Shown: in pieces, positions 9,767-20,625 of the stretch | Position numbering within the stretch: the first letter of the stretch is position 1 | Layout: each line of letters begins with the position of its first letter | NCBI GenBank assembly: GCA_022376465.1 | Contig: JACDTU010000033.1 | Coordinates: 1-64,000 of the forward strand | DNA: 64,000 nt | DNA from: Cubamyces lactineus | Taxonomy: Eukaryota > Basidiomycota > Agaricomycetes > Polyporales > Polyporaceae | Reading direction: 5' to 3' | Translations under genes and position numbers: made by a program | The notes under the pieces: model-generated | The model's input: the letters and a program-made list of their open reading frames with translations, nothing else | What the model was told of the DNA's origin: nothing | Database searches by the model: none

Positions 9767-11276
9767 TCATGCTGGTACGGCACTAATCGATCGTGTCGAA
9801 CCTGTCCGTCGAATGGCACGCTTCATGTAGACCCGCACGGTCAAGAGCAGGCCTTGTCCGCGTAAACTCTGCCGGTTCTCCCGCAGGATCGCCTTCACCT
9901 CGGGCTTGATGCTCGCCAGCATGTCCGCCGTTGTATATTTAGGCTTCCATCCTAGGGCCCGCGCCTGTTCACCCCGACCGCGTGCGTTCGAACCCAAGGC
10001 GAGATAGGCGACCATCTATGAATAGTCCTCGAGTCAGTGCACGGTGCCCCCGTGGACAGGCGAGGCGCGGGACGTACCGAGTTACCGATGTACTTGTCGA
10101 TTTCATGGTCCGTGAATGGCGTCGGTTCTGCAGACTTCGACACACCGAGCTCGACTAACGCTTTGCCGAGCGCCCGACCTAGCTCATACCACGAGTGCTC
10201 GCCGTTCTCCAGGATGTAGAATCCTTCGCGGCCATGTGGCACCGCGTTTGGTTCGGCGAGGATAGCATTGAGCAGCACGATGTAGAAGTCCGCGACTGAA
10301 ACGCAGCGGTGGCGCGATTGAGCCTCCCGCCCTAACACCGCTTTGCGCAAGGTGCTCACCATCATTCACATGTGCGTGGTTCCATATAGGCTTGCCCTCC
10401 CCAATCATGCCTGCCTGACCTCGTGCGAGGGAGCTCTTGATCAGAAGTGGGATTTGGATGGAGTGCCGATTGGACAGCCCGTTCTCGAACAATGGCCCGG
10501 AGGCCATGCCAAAGACCACCGGCGGGCTGACGATGAGAGCCCGGACGAAGCCTATTACGCCACGATCAACGCTCGACTCCGGACCTCGCGCGCAGTGTGG
10601 GACGAGAGTTACACGTACCCGCTTGATCGGCATCTAGGATGGCGAGGTCGACGTTGCGGTGAAAGGCAGTGTCCGGGAGTGATTCGATTTCCTTCGGCTG
10701 GGAGTCGTGGTATACCTTGTCCGTTGCGTACATGCCCATTGCGTCATCGGTAAGAAACGCTGTTCCGGACTGGCCCGAGATGAGCAGGATGCGAGATCCA
10801 CGGGATGGGGAGATACGCACGGTATGGATGAGAGTAGGCATATCGCCCGTCCTCTCGTACTTGTTCTTCATGCCTCGCAGTATCGCTCTCATTGCTGGAA
10901 GGTCATCGGAGTCGGTCTATGCCGCGTAGAATGGTCAATAGGCCGTCCGCTGGGTGTAGAGCGCGAGCACGTACGACGGAGAACACGACGTCTGCGCGTT
11001 CGGCCAGACCAGTGAGCTTGTCGTGCTCGTCTAGAGTCCCGACGACAGCGTTCACCCTGAACTTGCTCCGTATTATCATGGCTTTCTCTCGAGAACGAAC
11101 GAGAGCGACGATGTTGAAGTCCGCTGCTCGCGGATGCTTCAGGAGGCGGCCAAGCACGGACCCGCTAATGTAACCTTGATGGTAGAAGCAGTCAGCTCGA
11201 GCGGGTTTGTGGGGGATGGTGGGCTATGCTTACCGGTAGCACCGGTGATGAAGATATTGACCCTCCAATGCGGCAT
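9767..11276 (-). CDS. NAD(P)-dependent epimerase/dehydratase-like protein (extended SDR)
   Basis: A Rossmann-fold enzyme of the extended SDR/NmrA-like group common in mushrooms; substrate unknown. Exons: 11234-11276, 10975-11174, 10821-10916, 10619-10769, 10360-10551, 10078-10295 and 9767-10015 (382 residues). The N-terminus MPHWRVNIFITGATGYISG carries the nucleotide-binding GATGYIG-type motif, rebuilt across intron 1. ADVVFS, then TDSDDLPAMRAILRG, HTSGTAFL and SLPDTAFHRNVDL are blocks seen in this fungal family. SLARGQAGMIGEG and VADFYIVLLNAIL lie in the C-terminal half. I did not find a clear Tyr-x3-Lys pair, so catalysis by the classical SDR mechanism is uncertain. The gene is divergent from ESS1. 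Confidence 0.82.
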
Positions 11277-12128
11277 CGATACGAGGTGGTAACAAAGTGT
11301 GCAGGGTATGGGGGGATGGGAGCGTGTGCTGAGGGCGAAGAGATTCCTCGAGGCCCGGAATAGCCCATGTTATATGGGGCCCGCGCAGACCCGAAGCTGC
11401 GTAACGGCATTTGATACGCCAGGAGACCCTCCACACGTCAGGCGTCGGCGCCGGCGTGGCTCTGACTGACTTCGCGCGTAGCTCATATGGGAGTGCTCAA
11501 CCCTATGAAGGGGCTGCTAAACGCCGATTACACCGGGCAGAGGTGGAAGTTGACTTAGGAGCTTGACAAAGCTCCGGGGCCGAAGCGCACGGGAGGGGCG
11601 ATCGGAACCGCGTCAGTCGTTTGGCGTGGCTTAGTGAGCGCGCTGAAAACAGGAGCCAAGCACGCTGAGACGGCTCAATGCGTTTATTCAGCTTTACATG
11701 ATCCACGTTGTACTGTTTGAGAGCGTCACTCACCAAAGACGAGCATGGTGTCGGACACATGGGATTGTGGCCCTGGAAGATACTAAATGTATGATGACGT
11801 CGAGCAGGTGCTCTCTGGATATCCGCTATCTCAGAGTTTGCTATTGAACTGCTCTTGAGTATGCATGCCAAAGGAGAGATGACTATGCCATATATCGTTG
11901 GCTGCCAATGGGGCAGATCATGGTGGTCATGGGCCAACTCAAGCTGCTGCCAAGTTACCGGCGGTGGCAAATGCTGAGTACGGGCGCTTAGATCGAGACA
12001 CGCGTGATCGGGAAGACGCGTACGAGATCGGTCCCGCACTCGAGTTTGCTCTCTGACCACCACCTCTTCTCAAGTTCAAACACCAACCAATCCCTCTTAT
12101 ACCGACATACCGGAAGTCCTGCACAAAC
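11277..12128. other. Divergent promoter region (epimerase-like / ESS1)
   Basis: This 852-bp stretch lies between two divergent start codons and should hold both promoters. A 186-codon minus-strand frame (11503-12063) shows no recognisable domain and is treated as chance. Confidence 0.4.
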
Positions 12129-12921
12129 ATGGTAATGTACTCTCCTAACATATACACCACTTTCTGTCTGATCTGACCTGTAACCGTGTTGGACATCTAG
12201 TCTGCCTGGGAAGTTCGCCTCTCGACCTCTCGTGGTGTCCCCTACTTCTACAACACCGAGACGCGCGAGTCGATGTGGGAGGCACCGCCTGACCTCACCC
12301 AGGAGCAGATCGCTGCACTCCCTGGCGCGAGGCATTACCTACCGGGGGCGCATGGAAGCGCGAACGGGGAGCGCCCTGCCCAGGTCCGCGCTAGTCACCT
12401 GCTTGTGAAGCACCGGGGGAGCAGGAGGCCGAGCAGTTGGAAGGAGGTACGTGTTTGAGGCTCCTTGTCATTGTTCTTGGCACCCTATGCCTTCCCTCTT
12501 CTCCTGTGCCGTAGACGCTGTAGTGACGGCGTGAGGAGAGGCTAGGTCTTATACGGGTACAGAGGTACTGATCCTAGGCGTTCATGACGTAGCAAAATAT
12601 CACCCGATCCAAGGAAGAGGCAATCGCTATGCTCAGGGAGTACGCGGCGCAGATTAACGGCGACCCAGAGAAGTTCGCGGAGCTCGCTTCCAAGTACAGC
12701 GACTGCAGCTCGCACTCGCACGGTGGAGACCTGGGTTTCTTCAAGCCGGTACGTCTGCACAATCGTCATTAGCCGTACACGTAGTGATGGATGGCGTATG
12801 TGTGTTCCAGGGCCAAATGCAGAGGCCGTTCGAAGAGGCGACGTATGCACTCAAGGTCGGCGAGATCAGTGACGTCGTCGACACGGACAGCGGCGTGCAC
12901 CTCATTCTCCGCACGGCCTAA
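12129..12921 (+). CDS. ESS1: Peptidyl-prolyl cis-trans isomerase, ESS1/Pin1 type
   Basis: Isomerises phospho-Ser/Thr-Pro bonds. The yeast homologue acts on the RNA polymerase II C-terminal domain and is nuclear. Exons: 12129-12131, 12201-12446, 12593-12748 and 12811-12921 (171 residues). The WW domain spans residues about 2-38 (WEVR, YFYN, the second Trp in SMWEAPP). The parvulin domain has [34 protein letters not shown] and [16 protein letters not shown]. The loop arginines binding the phosphate are present (HRGSRR). The first exon consists only of the ATG, followed by a 69-nt intron; without it no in-frame start precedes the WW domain. The second intron is long (146 nt). Confidence 0.92.
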
Positions 12922-13165
12922 GCGCGATAGAGGAGCCGGATACGAGATATTAGATGAAGATGAAGTCGTCTCGCTTGTAACATATACATTGAGACCCCGG
13001 ATGGAACGCGTTTCTGTTGTACCCTGATTCCGCATACTGAACAACTGCAAGACAACAGTATATCGACAACAGTATATTCAAAGCAACGAAGCGATGGTAC
13101 AATAATGCGGTATGCGGCCGTCAGTCGAGTCCCAAATACGATATCCAAGCGTAAATGCGAATCCC

Positions 13166-14327
13166 TCAAACTAGATCATGGCCCTGCATCTCCTCGTATT
13201 TCTTGGGGTTGATATCGGTACGCGTCTTCTCTGCGACTTCGCGGTCAAAGTCCCAGGATGCCTTCAGGCCAACGCGCTGCGAGTAGGGCGGTAAATAATG
13301 CGAAATGCTGCAAGCGTGCGACTCGGCCTACCTCGAAGAAGTCCTTGATCTGCCAGTTGCCGCAATGTTCCAGATCGGTGCCCTTGTCGCGCAGCGCGGC
13401 GTAGGACTTCTCCATCGCGATCGCAGCAGGAACTGCGTGATAGGATCAAGATGAGCCATTTGCTTACCGCTTACCATGGCAGAGGGAACGCAGACGTACT
13501 GAAGCCGGTACACGGGTAGATCGCGAGCTTGAACCCGAGACGCTTGCAGTCTTCCACAGTGTAGTTACCGGTGAGTCCATTGGGAAGGACATTGATCATG
13601 CACGGGTGGGGCGCGAGAGCCTTGACGAGCCGCTCTGCCTCTTCCTTTGTCCGCGGGCTCTCCATGAATGCGACGTCTGCACCCGCGTCCAGCGCAGCCT
13701 TCAGCCTCTTCACGCCCTCCTCGAACGCCTCCTCACCCGCTTTCTCGCCGCCAAACGTCGTCGCGTTCCGTGCGTCCGTACGCGCGATGATCAAAAAGTC
13801 GGGGTTCTGCCTCGCCCTGACCGCAGCGACGATGCGCTCCAGGTACGTCTCCATGTCCACCACGTCCTTCCCCGCGAGCTGGCCACAGCGCTTCGGAAAC
13901 GTCTGGTCTTCGATATGGCACCCCGCGACCCCAGCGGCCTCGTACAGCGCAACGGTCCGCGCAACGTTGAGAGGGCCGCCGAACCCCGTGTCGGCGTCGG
14001 CGATGACGGGCGCATCGCAGACGTTGACGATCATGCGCGCGGTGTCGGCGAGCTCGACGCCGGTGATGACGGAGAGGTCGGGCTCGCCGATGACGGAGCC
14101 GGACGCGCCGCTGCCGGCGAGGTAGAGCGCGTCGAAGCCGGCGGCGTTGGCGATGTGGGCGGAGATGCCGTCGAATACTCCGGGGCAGATGATGCAGTCC
14201 TCTAAGCGGGGAGGTTCCGTGAATATGCGTCTAGAATGTGACGCGATTGGGAGGAAGACGCACTTTCTTTCATGAGCTGCCGCAGCTTCTTGGGCTGGTT
14301 GGTCTTGTATGCAACAGGGAGGTTCAT
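13166..14327 (-). CDS. PEP-mutase/isocitrate-lyase superfamily enzyme
   Basis: Carbon-carbon or carbon-phosphorus lyase with a TIM-barrel fold; probably a 2-methylisocitrate lyase-like or oxaloacetate hydrolase-like enzyme, exact substrate unresolved. Exons: 14264-14327, 13500-14201, 13332-13432 and 13166-13276 (325 residues). The Mg-binding motif DADTGFGG and the loop FPKRCGQL (the flexible Lys-Arg-Cys-Gly active-site loop of the family) are present, followed by IARTDA and GADVAFMESP. Near the N-terminus CPGVFDGISA and YLAGSGAS are family hallmarks. It is too short for glyoxylate-cycle isocitrate lyase (about 530 residues). No peroxisomal or mitochondrial signal is evident. The gene is convergent with ESS1 (244 bp between stops) and divergent from the MOSC gene. 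Confidence 0.88.
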
Positions 14328-14894
14328 GTTTGATCGTTCGTTCGTTAGGATGCCTTGGTACTACGGTATGTGTTTCTGGAGGAAAGGTCGAAGTTCGGGG
14401 AGAGTTGTGTTGCGGACATGTTCTTCAGAGCGAGGCTTGTATATGGCCCCGCGCGAGGTCATGATGTGATTTATTATTGGAACATAGTGGGGGCTGCTAC
14501 GACTGTGCAATCGTGCATGCAAGTTGCTGAGGGGCGTGCGTCACCATGACATAGACTTTCCAAGATACGGGTGGATACTGGGGGCAAATGCTCATCGTGT
14601 CGTTGTGATGTACTATTCGTAGAATGTTGTGATTACTGGGCCGCTGTGTGTCGTGCAAGCGTGGTCAATTGGTTGCAGAGGGTCAAGTATTCGCTAGAGA
14701 CGGTATATTGCACACCTTACTCGTATGTGTGTGTTTGGTTGAGGCCAATAGCTGTAGGAGACTTGGATTGATCGGAGCTGATGACGTCGTTGAATACAGT
14801 TCGGCGTCCTCCGGCGGGATTGACGCCTGTGCTGTCGGATGAGAAGCGCTGTGGCAACTTGAAGCGGAAGCCTGGACTAGGACCAGTGACAGCC
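14328..14894. other. Divergent promoter region (lyase / MOSC)
   Basis: This 567-bp stretch separates two divergent genes. An in-frame ATG at 14781 could extend the MOSC protein by 38 residues but has no family support. Nothing else is recognised. Confidence 0.4.
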
Positions 14895-16656
14895 ATGGCA
14901 CACGCTTTTTCCTTTTCTTTCTACCCACGCCAACTCTGGAACGTCTGGCACACTGACGCCTTGGACTCGACGTCGTTCTCATGGACCGCCTCGGTTCTCA
15001 TCCTTTCCCTCGCCGGGCTGCTCTGGAGCTTATCGCGAAAGTCGTCCACGCGCGTTAGGACAAGTATAGGAACAAATGGAACTGCACCCGTATGTCCGCC
15101 CGAGCAACTCAAGGACGACCTCAAGGGCGCCGTCGCGAACGCATATGCGTTTGAGCGCGAGTTGACTGTGCCGTTCGATGTGGGCGACGTTCGCGTGGCC
15201 AAGATACTGATGCATCCGATAAAGGTGCGCGTACTCGTTCAGGGGCGCGCTCCCGCAAGCTCAACGAAAGCATGTAGAGCTGCCGCGGGACCTCTCTCCA
15301 GGAAGCGCGATATACGCCGGAAGGTCTAGCGGTATGTTTTTCTCCAAGCGCGCAACAAACTATTTGCCATTTGCGAATTGGCACAATGTCCGCACTTCTC
15401 CCGCGCGAAGTCATCTTAATCTTTGTCACGGGGACACGAGCATATCTTAGGCCCTCGCTCATGCTTACTCTTCCGTAGTACGATAGGAATTGGTGCATCA
15501 TAGAGGCAGAGTCGCACACTATTATAACCGCACGAGAAGTTGGAAAGGTAGGACGATCGCTTCGGCCGCGCCTCAGTGTGCGTTTTTGTGGGGTTCTGCT
15601 TACCCGCTCGGCTATTGTAGATGGTCCTCATAACTCCCAAAGTTGAAGTAGATGCCGCTTCACCTTACGGCGGAAGGTTGACCGTATCGTTCCCCGCCGA
15701 CTCGGAGTGCGAGACGTTCTCTGTGCCCCTAAATCCTACAGACGACCTCCTAGCCAGCTGGCCCGTGTACGTAATCGGGCATTTCGCCCCGCGCACCCTT
15801 ACTGAGTGATCTGCACATCCAGCATCGAGGACTGCACTATGTTCGGCGAATATCTTGTCGAAGGCTGCGTCGTCTCCAGCACACTCGACGGGCCTGGGTC
15901 GCGCACGCCCTCTGAGGTGCTCTCCGACTATTTCGGGCGCGCAGTGCACCTCGTTATGAAGGGGCCCCGCCCGCGTGCGTGTCCGCCGACCCAGGCATTC
16001 CCGCAGCTGGAGGAGACGGCAAAATTCCAGGACGGGTATCCGTTCCTGGTCGCGAGCGAGGAGAGCGTAGAGGAGGTGCGCCGGGTCGTGAGTGCATTCG
16101 CACAGAATGAGAGTCCCGAAGCACGGATCGGCGGGATCGACCGCGAGCGCTGGAAAGGCGGAGGGGTGGAGATTGAGAGGTCCGTCGCGAGACTGACGTC
16201 CAAGGGCGACAGACGAGAACTAATGTATACGCGTACAGGTTCCGGCCTAATATCGTGTTCGGAGGTTCAGGGGTGCCGTTCGCCGAGGACATGTGGAGGC
16301 GCGTTCGCATCCACCCTTCCGAAGAATCAGATTCAATGGACGCATCTGCCGACGAGGCGCGCACATTCACCCTCGTCTCGAAATGCACGCGCTGCCTGGT
16401 CCGTCCCTTCGCACGCCCGCCAAAAATACCACGTTCTAATGCATCCCTCGTTTAGCTTCCGAACGTCGACATCACCACGGGCGCGCGCGACGCGGCGGTG
16501 CCGTACAAGGTGCTGCTCAAGTTCAGGCGGAATAAGGACCCGGCGCGGATGAGCAAGCCGTGCTTTGGGTGCAATGCCATCGTTGGTGGGACGGGCATCG
16601 TCCGCGTCGGTGACCGCGTCGAGGTGCTGGAGTGGGCGAGCGGGATCGGGGTATAG
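14895..16656 (+). CDS. MOSC-domain protein, mARC-like, membrane-anchored
   Basis: Molybdenum-cofactor protein of the mARC type, which reduces N-hydroxylated compounds with cytochrome b5 partners at the outer mitochondrial membrane in animals; the fungal role is inferred. Exons: 14895-15224, 15278-15331, 15479-15547, 15621-15766, 15823-16179, 16239-16398 and 16456-16656 (438 residues). A hydrophobic segment at about 31-47 (SVLILSLAGLLWSL) can anchor the N-terminus. The MOSC N-terminal barrel starts with HPIKSCRG, followed by YDRNW. The MOSC core has FRPNIVFGG, EDMWRRVRI and the CTRCL segment that carries the conserved cofactor-ligand Cys. The C-terminus has FGCNAIVGGTGIVRVGDRVE. Exon phases are consistent throughout. 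Confidence 0.88.
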
Positions 16657-16908
16657 GTTTCGTTGCAGAGCGGATTGTGCATGGTTAGGACCTTGGAGGG
16701 CATGCTTAGCTTACATTGGGCGAGATAGCAACGCTAACACATATTACTGTAGATAGTTTGTTGGTGTAACGTAGGCTGCTCTGAACCCCTTTCTTGCTTG
16801 ACAATGACATCCTAAACGGACGTTAGCTGGGTGCTGGCGGCCTCAGCGATCCTCAATTCGGATAACCAACTTAAGGCACATGAAAAAGTCGCATCTCAAA
16901 AGAGAGAG

Positions 16909-16994
16909 CTCTCTGTCGGGGAGTCGAACCCCGCTTTCGCGCGGCCATTAAAGGACATGACAGGCGCGTGTACTAACCGATATACTAACAGAGA
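16909..16994 (-). tRNA. tRNA-Asp (GTC) with a 14-nt intron
   Basis: On the minus strand a complete cloverleaf is seen. The acceptor stem is TCTCTGT/ACAGAGA, with discriminator G. The D-stem is GTAT/GTAC and the anticodon stem CGCGC/GCGCG. The T-arm is CGGGG-TTCGACT-CCCCG. The anticodon loop reads CTGTCA, interrupted after the purine 3' of anticodon GTC by about 14 nt before the last loop base, the canonical position of nuclear tRNA introns. Mature length is about 72 nt. It lies 252 bp after the MOSC gene and 122 bp before the RidA-family gene, on the opposite strand to both. Confidence 0.9.
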
Positions 16995-17116
16995 GTTATC
17001 TATTGAAATTGTCAAAGACATATGTACCGCACTATCTCCGTTCAATACTCCTCCGAGCTCGACCATACTTGGGATCCGCAAGGTCTAAATACTGCTCGAG
17101 TTCGAGTCAGTGGACG

Positions 17117-17952
17117 ATGCTGTCTCCCTCTGCTCGCCGTTTTCTTTCCTTGCTCCCTCGCCAGCGTTGCAGTACTGCCTTTTCTCTTGCTTCTCGCACG
17201 CCCAGTCTCTCCCGAACATCCAGCCTCCAGTTCCACGCATCACGCACTATGAGCACCCACCCGTCCCTCTCGCTCATCTCTACTCCCGGTGAGCATCCTA
17301 CCATACCCACTCGCGATTGATCACCAAGAATACTCACGTGCGACCCTTGCATTGTGGACGCGATGGATGCATGAACAATGAACAGACGCGCCTGCTGCTG
17401 TGGGTCCGTACACCCAAGCCGTCCGCGTCGGCGACTTCATCTTCCTTTCCGGCTCGCTCGGACTGGACCCCGCCACGGGCAAGATGGTCAGTACACTCCG
17501 TCACCTGCTGACGCGTCGATCTTGCTCGGGCTCACTCAATGTCCTCATCGCGGTTCTCCAAATTGGCATATGTAGGTCGAGGGCGGCGTTGAGGCACAGG
17601 CGAGGCAGGCTCTTAAGAACATGAAGGCGATCATCGAGGCCTCTGGGAGCGAAATCGGCAAGGTCGTGAAGACTACCGTACGTCCCTCTTATACATTCAC
17701 ATTAGCGGTACCTCACTACATGGCCGTCCCGGGTATAGGTGTTCCTGCACTCGATGGACGACTTCAAGGCCGTGAACGCGGTCTACACCGAGTTCTTCGG
17801 CGAGCACAAGCCCGCGCGCTCGGCGGTGCAGGTCGCGCGCCTTCCGCTCGACGCGCTCTTTGAGATCGAGGGTATCGTCAGGTGCGTGTCGTTGTGATGT
17901 GGTTCTCGGCGCAGGCCAACGCGTAGCTAACGCGCCGCAAAGTGTTGCGTGA
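17117..17952 (+). CDS. RidA/YjgF/Mmf1-family enamine deaminase
   Basis: Deaminates reactive enamine/imine intermediates from PLP enzymes; the yeast Mmf1 homologue is mitochondrial. Exons: 17117-17288, 17386-17486, 17576-17677, 17739-17881 and 17943-17952 (175 residues). Residues 1-44 are rich in Arg, Ser and Leu with almost no acids, a clear mitochondrial presequence. An internal ATG at codon 45 (MSTHPSL) would give a cytosolic form of normal family length. The core has [33 protein letters not shown] and [13 protein letters not shown] with the active-site Arg, then EIEGI. The last exon has only 10 nt including the stop. Confidence 0.92.
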
Positions 17953-18675
17953 GGTGGATTGTGTGAAGAAGTCAACTACAAAGATCTGTGTATTCGCAGT
18001 GCTATCGATATACGTGTTATGTCATGCAGCTGTACGACTAGGTGAGGATGGGCCTGATTGGGCGCGTCGGTCTGTGCACGGTAGGTGGTGACTGACATTC
18101 TAGAGTGGTCCTCGTCGTTTTCCGTCGTGCGGCAGACCTTGGAAGGCTGAACTGTTAATACTGAACCTGTGTGGATTGTCCTGAGGTCATCCTACAGTAC
18201 TGGGACACAGAGCGTATGAGATGATGGATCGTACTATGGCCTTGCCCCAAGGGTCCAGCCTGACGTTGCAGCGACTATCCATCGATATGTTTTGTTCAGA
18301 ACGAGTCGTGAGATAGAGGCCCGATGGCATCTGTCCAAGAAAGGAATCGCATGTCCGCAGCCTCGCGATGAGCACGTTTAGCAACATTGTGCATTACAGC
18401 TTCGAGTCGGCATTGCCCTGCGGCCGCCTCGACGCTCGCAGAGACTTGATCTTGACACGACCCTCTTCAACCATCTGATACTCCAGCACACTCGTATTTC
18501 ATTGCGAGCGTCAGATCTAGACTACTGCCATAGGGAAGGTCATCGACAGAATCTGCAAAGGTAGGTTCATATATCCGAGAATCCGGAGGCCATGTCCTGT
18601 GCAGCACGAGTACACGATTAATATTGTACATCTTACTGTCTTTTCCTTCTTAGTGACAGGATCACACTCACGATC
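17953..18675. other. Intergenic, no gene recognised
   Basis: A 723-bp stretch between two plus-strand genes. Only short frames without similarity occur. It should contain the 3' UTR of the RidA-family gene and the promoter of the next gene. Confidence 0.4.
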
Positions 18676-20252
18676 ATGTCGATCGAGCCGTTGTTCGAGA
18701 CCGCAATCAACGTGATATACAACCTCGGCCCCCAAGGGGACGGAGATGCCCCAGAATCACCACAGACGGGCGTTGGTTACAATCTCCGACCCGGGCGTAC
18801 TTACTACGGCCAACTGGAGGGGGACGACTCATCAGGAGGTCCCAGCGGTTCAAGGTTGAGACACTCACAAGCGTCCGTGCGCTCACGAAGTAGAGGGCAG
18901 TCTTGTGGGTCCCGTTCGTTCCAATCATTGACGATCGTTTGCACTCACTAGGTATATATTGCGTGATTTCGAATAGCCTCGCGGTCCTCGACACCTCCTA
19001 CTTTGGTAGTGCACCGGCATCCTGCGTGGAGGCCGCCCGAATTCTGGGACAGTATCATACATAAGGGTGACCTCGGACGTGTCCTGAAAGAGCCTGTCAT
19101 CAGTATTTCCGATGAGTCCTCAGAGGAGGAAGAGAGAGAAGACGATGGCGTGCCTGCGGACCAACGGAGTCCCGTCCGCGTTTACAAGATCGCACCGCCT
19201 GCGGCGGAGATCGAGGACGAGGACATGGACAAGGAGCTCCCTCAGACAGACGAGGCCAGCCGCTTTCCGACACCGGACGAGAAAGACGACGCTGACGATA
19301 TCAACATGGCCGATCTCCGTGTGAAGGAAACGGACGAGAACGCACAGGCCGGTACTACAAGACGGAAAGCCCCCAGTGCGATGTTGCAGCGCGAGCCTAT
19401 GAGGGGCCACAGGCCACAGGTGCGTGGTGATATCCTTTATGCGCACTAAAGGCGTTCACGGTCATCCTCTGTAGCCTCCCCCTGCGCTACGGGTCTCGTC
19501 CCGGGGCCTTCGTAAGGAGTTCCCCAAGGAAGATTTTGCGCTAGGGTATACCTGCCTCCCTGACAAGATGATTAGGTGGGGTTTCCGCTGTTTTCGCTGT
19601 CCGGGCGCACCGGTATGTGCATCGATATTTGCCACGCCGTGGAACAAGGTGCGCTGACTGCCTACAGCTCCTCTCAGGCCATAATGTAGGCCTATGCACC
19701 ACTAACTTCGTGAATCACCTTCGGAGCGCTAGGCACCGCAAGGCATCCCTCGCCAGCAAGGGCGCTAGCGAGATGTGCAGCGATGCCAGACTATCCGACC
19801 ATGTACCTGCATTTCACGGATCAAGCGCGAGCGGCCCGCCGAGCAGCATCTCTTCTGGTTCTACGAATACAGACAGCTCCGCTGCTTCATCGTCCCAGTC
19901 CGTAGCCAACATACTGGCAGCCGCTGTGCAGTACTGCGACAGGAGGCCGCTTACGGAGACTCCGAGAGAAGGTGTCCAGGCTGCTCTTCCCCAGCCCCAC
20001 CCCCAAGACGACGTTGAAGATTTTCTACGCTCCGTTGGTCTTTCGCCCGCACTGGCAGGCCCGCTGCGCGAGGCGGGGATCAGCGACCGCGCCCGAATGC
20101 GCGCCTTGGGAAGTCTGCCGGATGCGGACTTCCAGCCGGTTGACGACTTTCTGAAGGCGGCGGGCCTCGATACGGTTGCCCGCGTGCTGGTGAAGAGCGG
20201 ATTGAGGAGATGTGCGCGCGCTACGGGGACGGGCGGGGTTGCTGGTGCGTAA
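18676..20252 (+). CDS. Hypothetical protein with zinc-finger-like and SAM-like regions
   Basis: Function unknown. Best model: exons 18676-18904, 18977-19419, 19475-19612 and 19668-20252 (464 residues). The first junction is the least certain. The N-terminal half is polar, with an acidic run SDESSEEEEREDD and many Asp/Glu. A Cys/His cluster follows (RCFRC, then CTTNFVNHLRSARH), resembling a degenerate C2-H2 finger split by an intron. A Ser-rich linker leads to two related helical repeats at the C-terminus (VEDFLRSVGLSPALAGPLRE and VDDFLKAAGLDTVARVLVKS), reminiscent of the SAM-like tail of many uncharacterised mushroom proteins. A nuclear or chromatin role is possible but is only inference. Confidence 0.6.
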
Positions 20253-20625
20253 ACTAGTTGGCTTCGTATGTGTATCCGGGTATTATTGAGGACGTGTGTG
20301 ATTGAGGAAGATCGTGTATACTAATGCTACGGCACGGCTTTGTAGTCTTAGTTATCAACTTTCGTGTTGGAAATTACCACCGGATTGATGTAAGGGTGGC
20401 CTGTGTCAGTGGGCCTATGGCTATGTATATTCATCGCAATAACGCCTACAGACTCTACAGCTATAGCACAGAAGAGATGCCTGGATATGCCGTCGACGAT
20501 TTCGTTCTTCCCGTCATGCTACTAAAGCGGGTGACATTGCTTATGTTACATCCTCCGATTCTGTTATCTATATTGAGATACCTTCCGCAGTTGTCTGCAC
20601 CCCGATTCAACCTCCCTTTCTCAAC
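20253..20625. other. Intergenic between convergent genes
   Basis: A 373-bp stretch between the stop codons of the hypothetical gene and URC4; it must contain both 3' ends. Nothing further is recognised. Confidence 0.4.

Noticed and set aside
11503..12063. 186-codon minus-strand frame between the epimerase-like gene and ESS1
   Set aside because: No recognisable domain, Arg/Ser/His-rich composition typical of chance frames, and it lies in a divergent promoter region.
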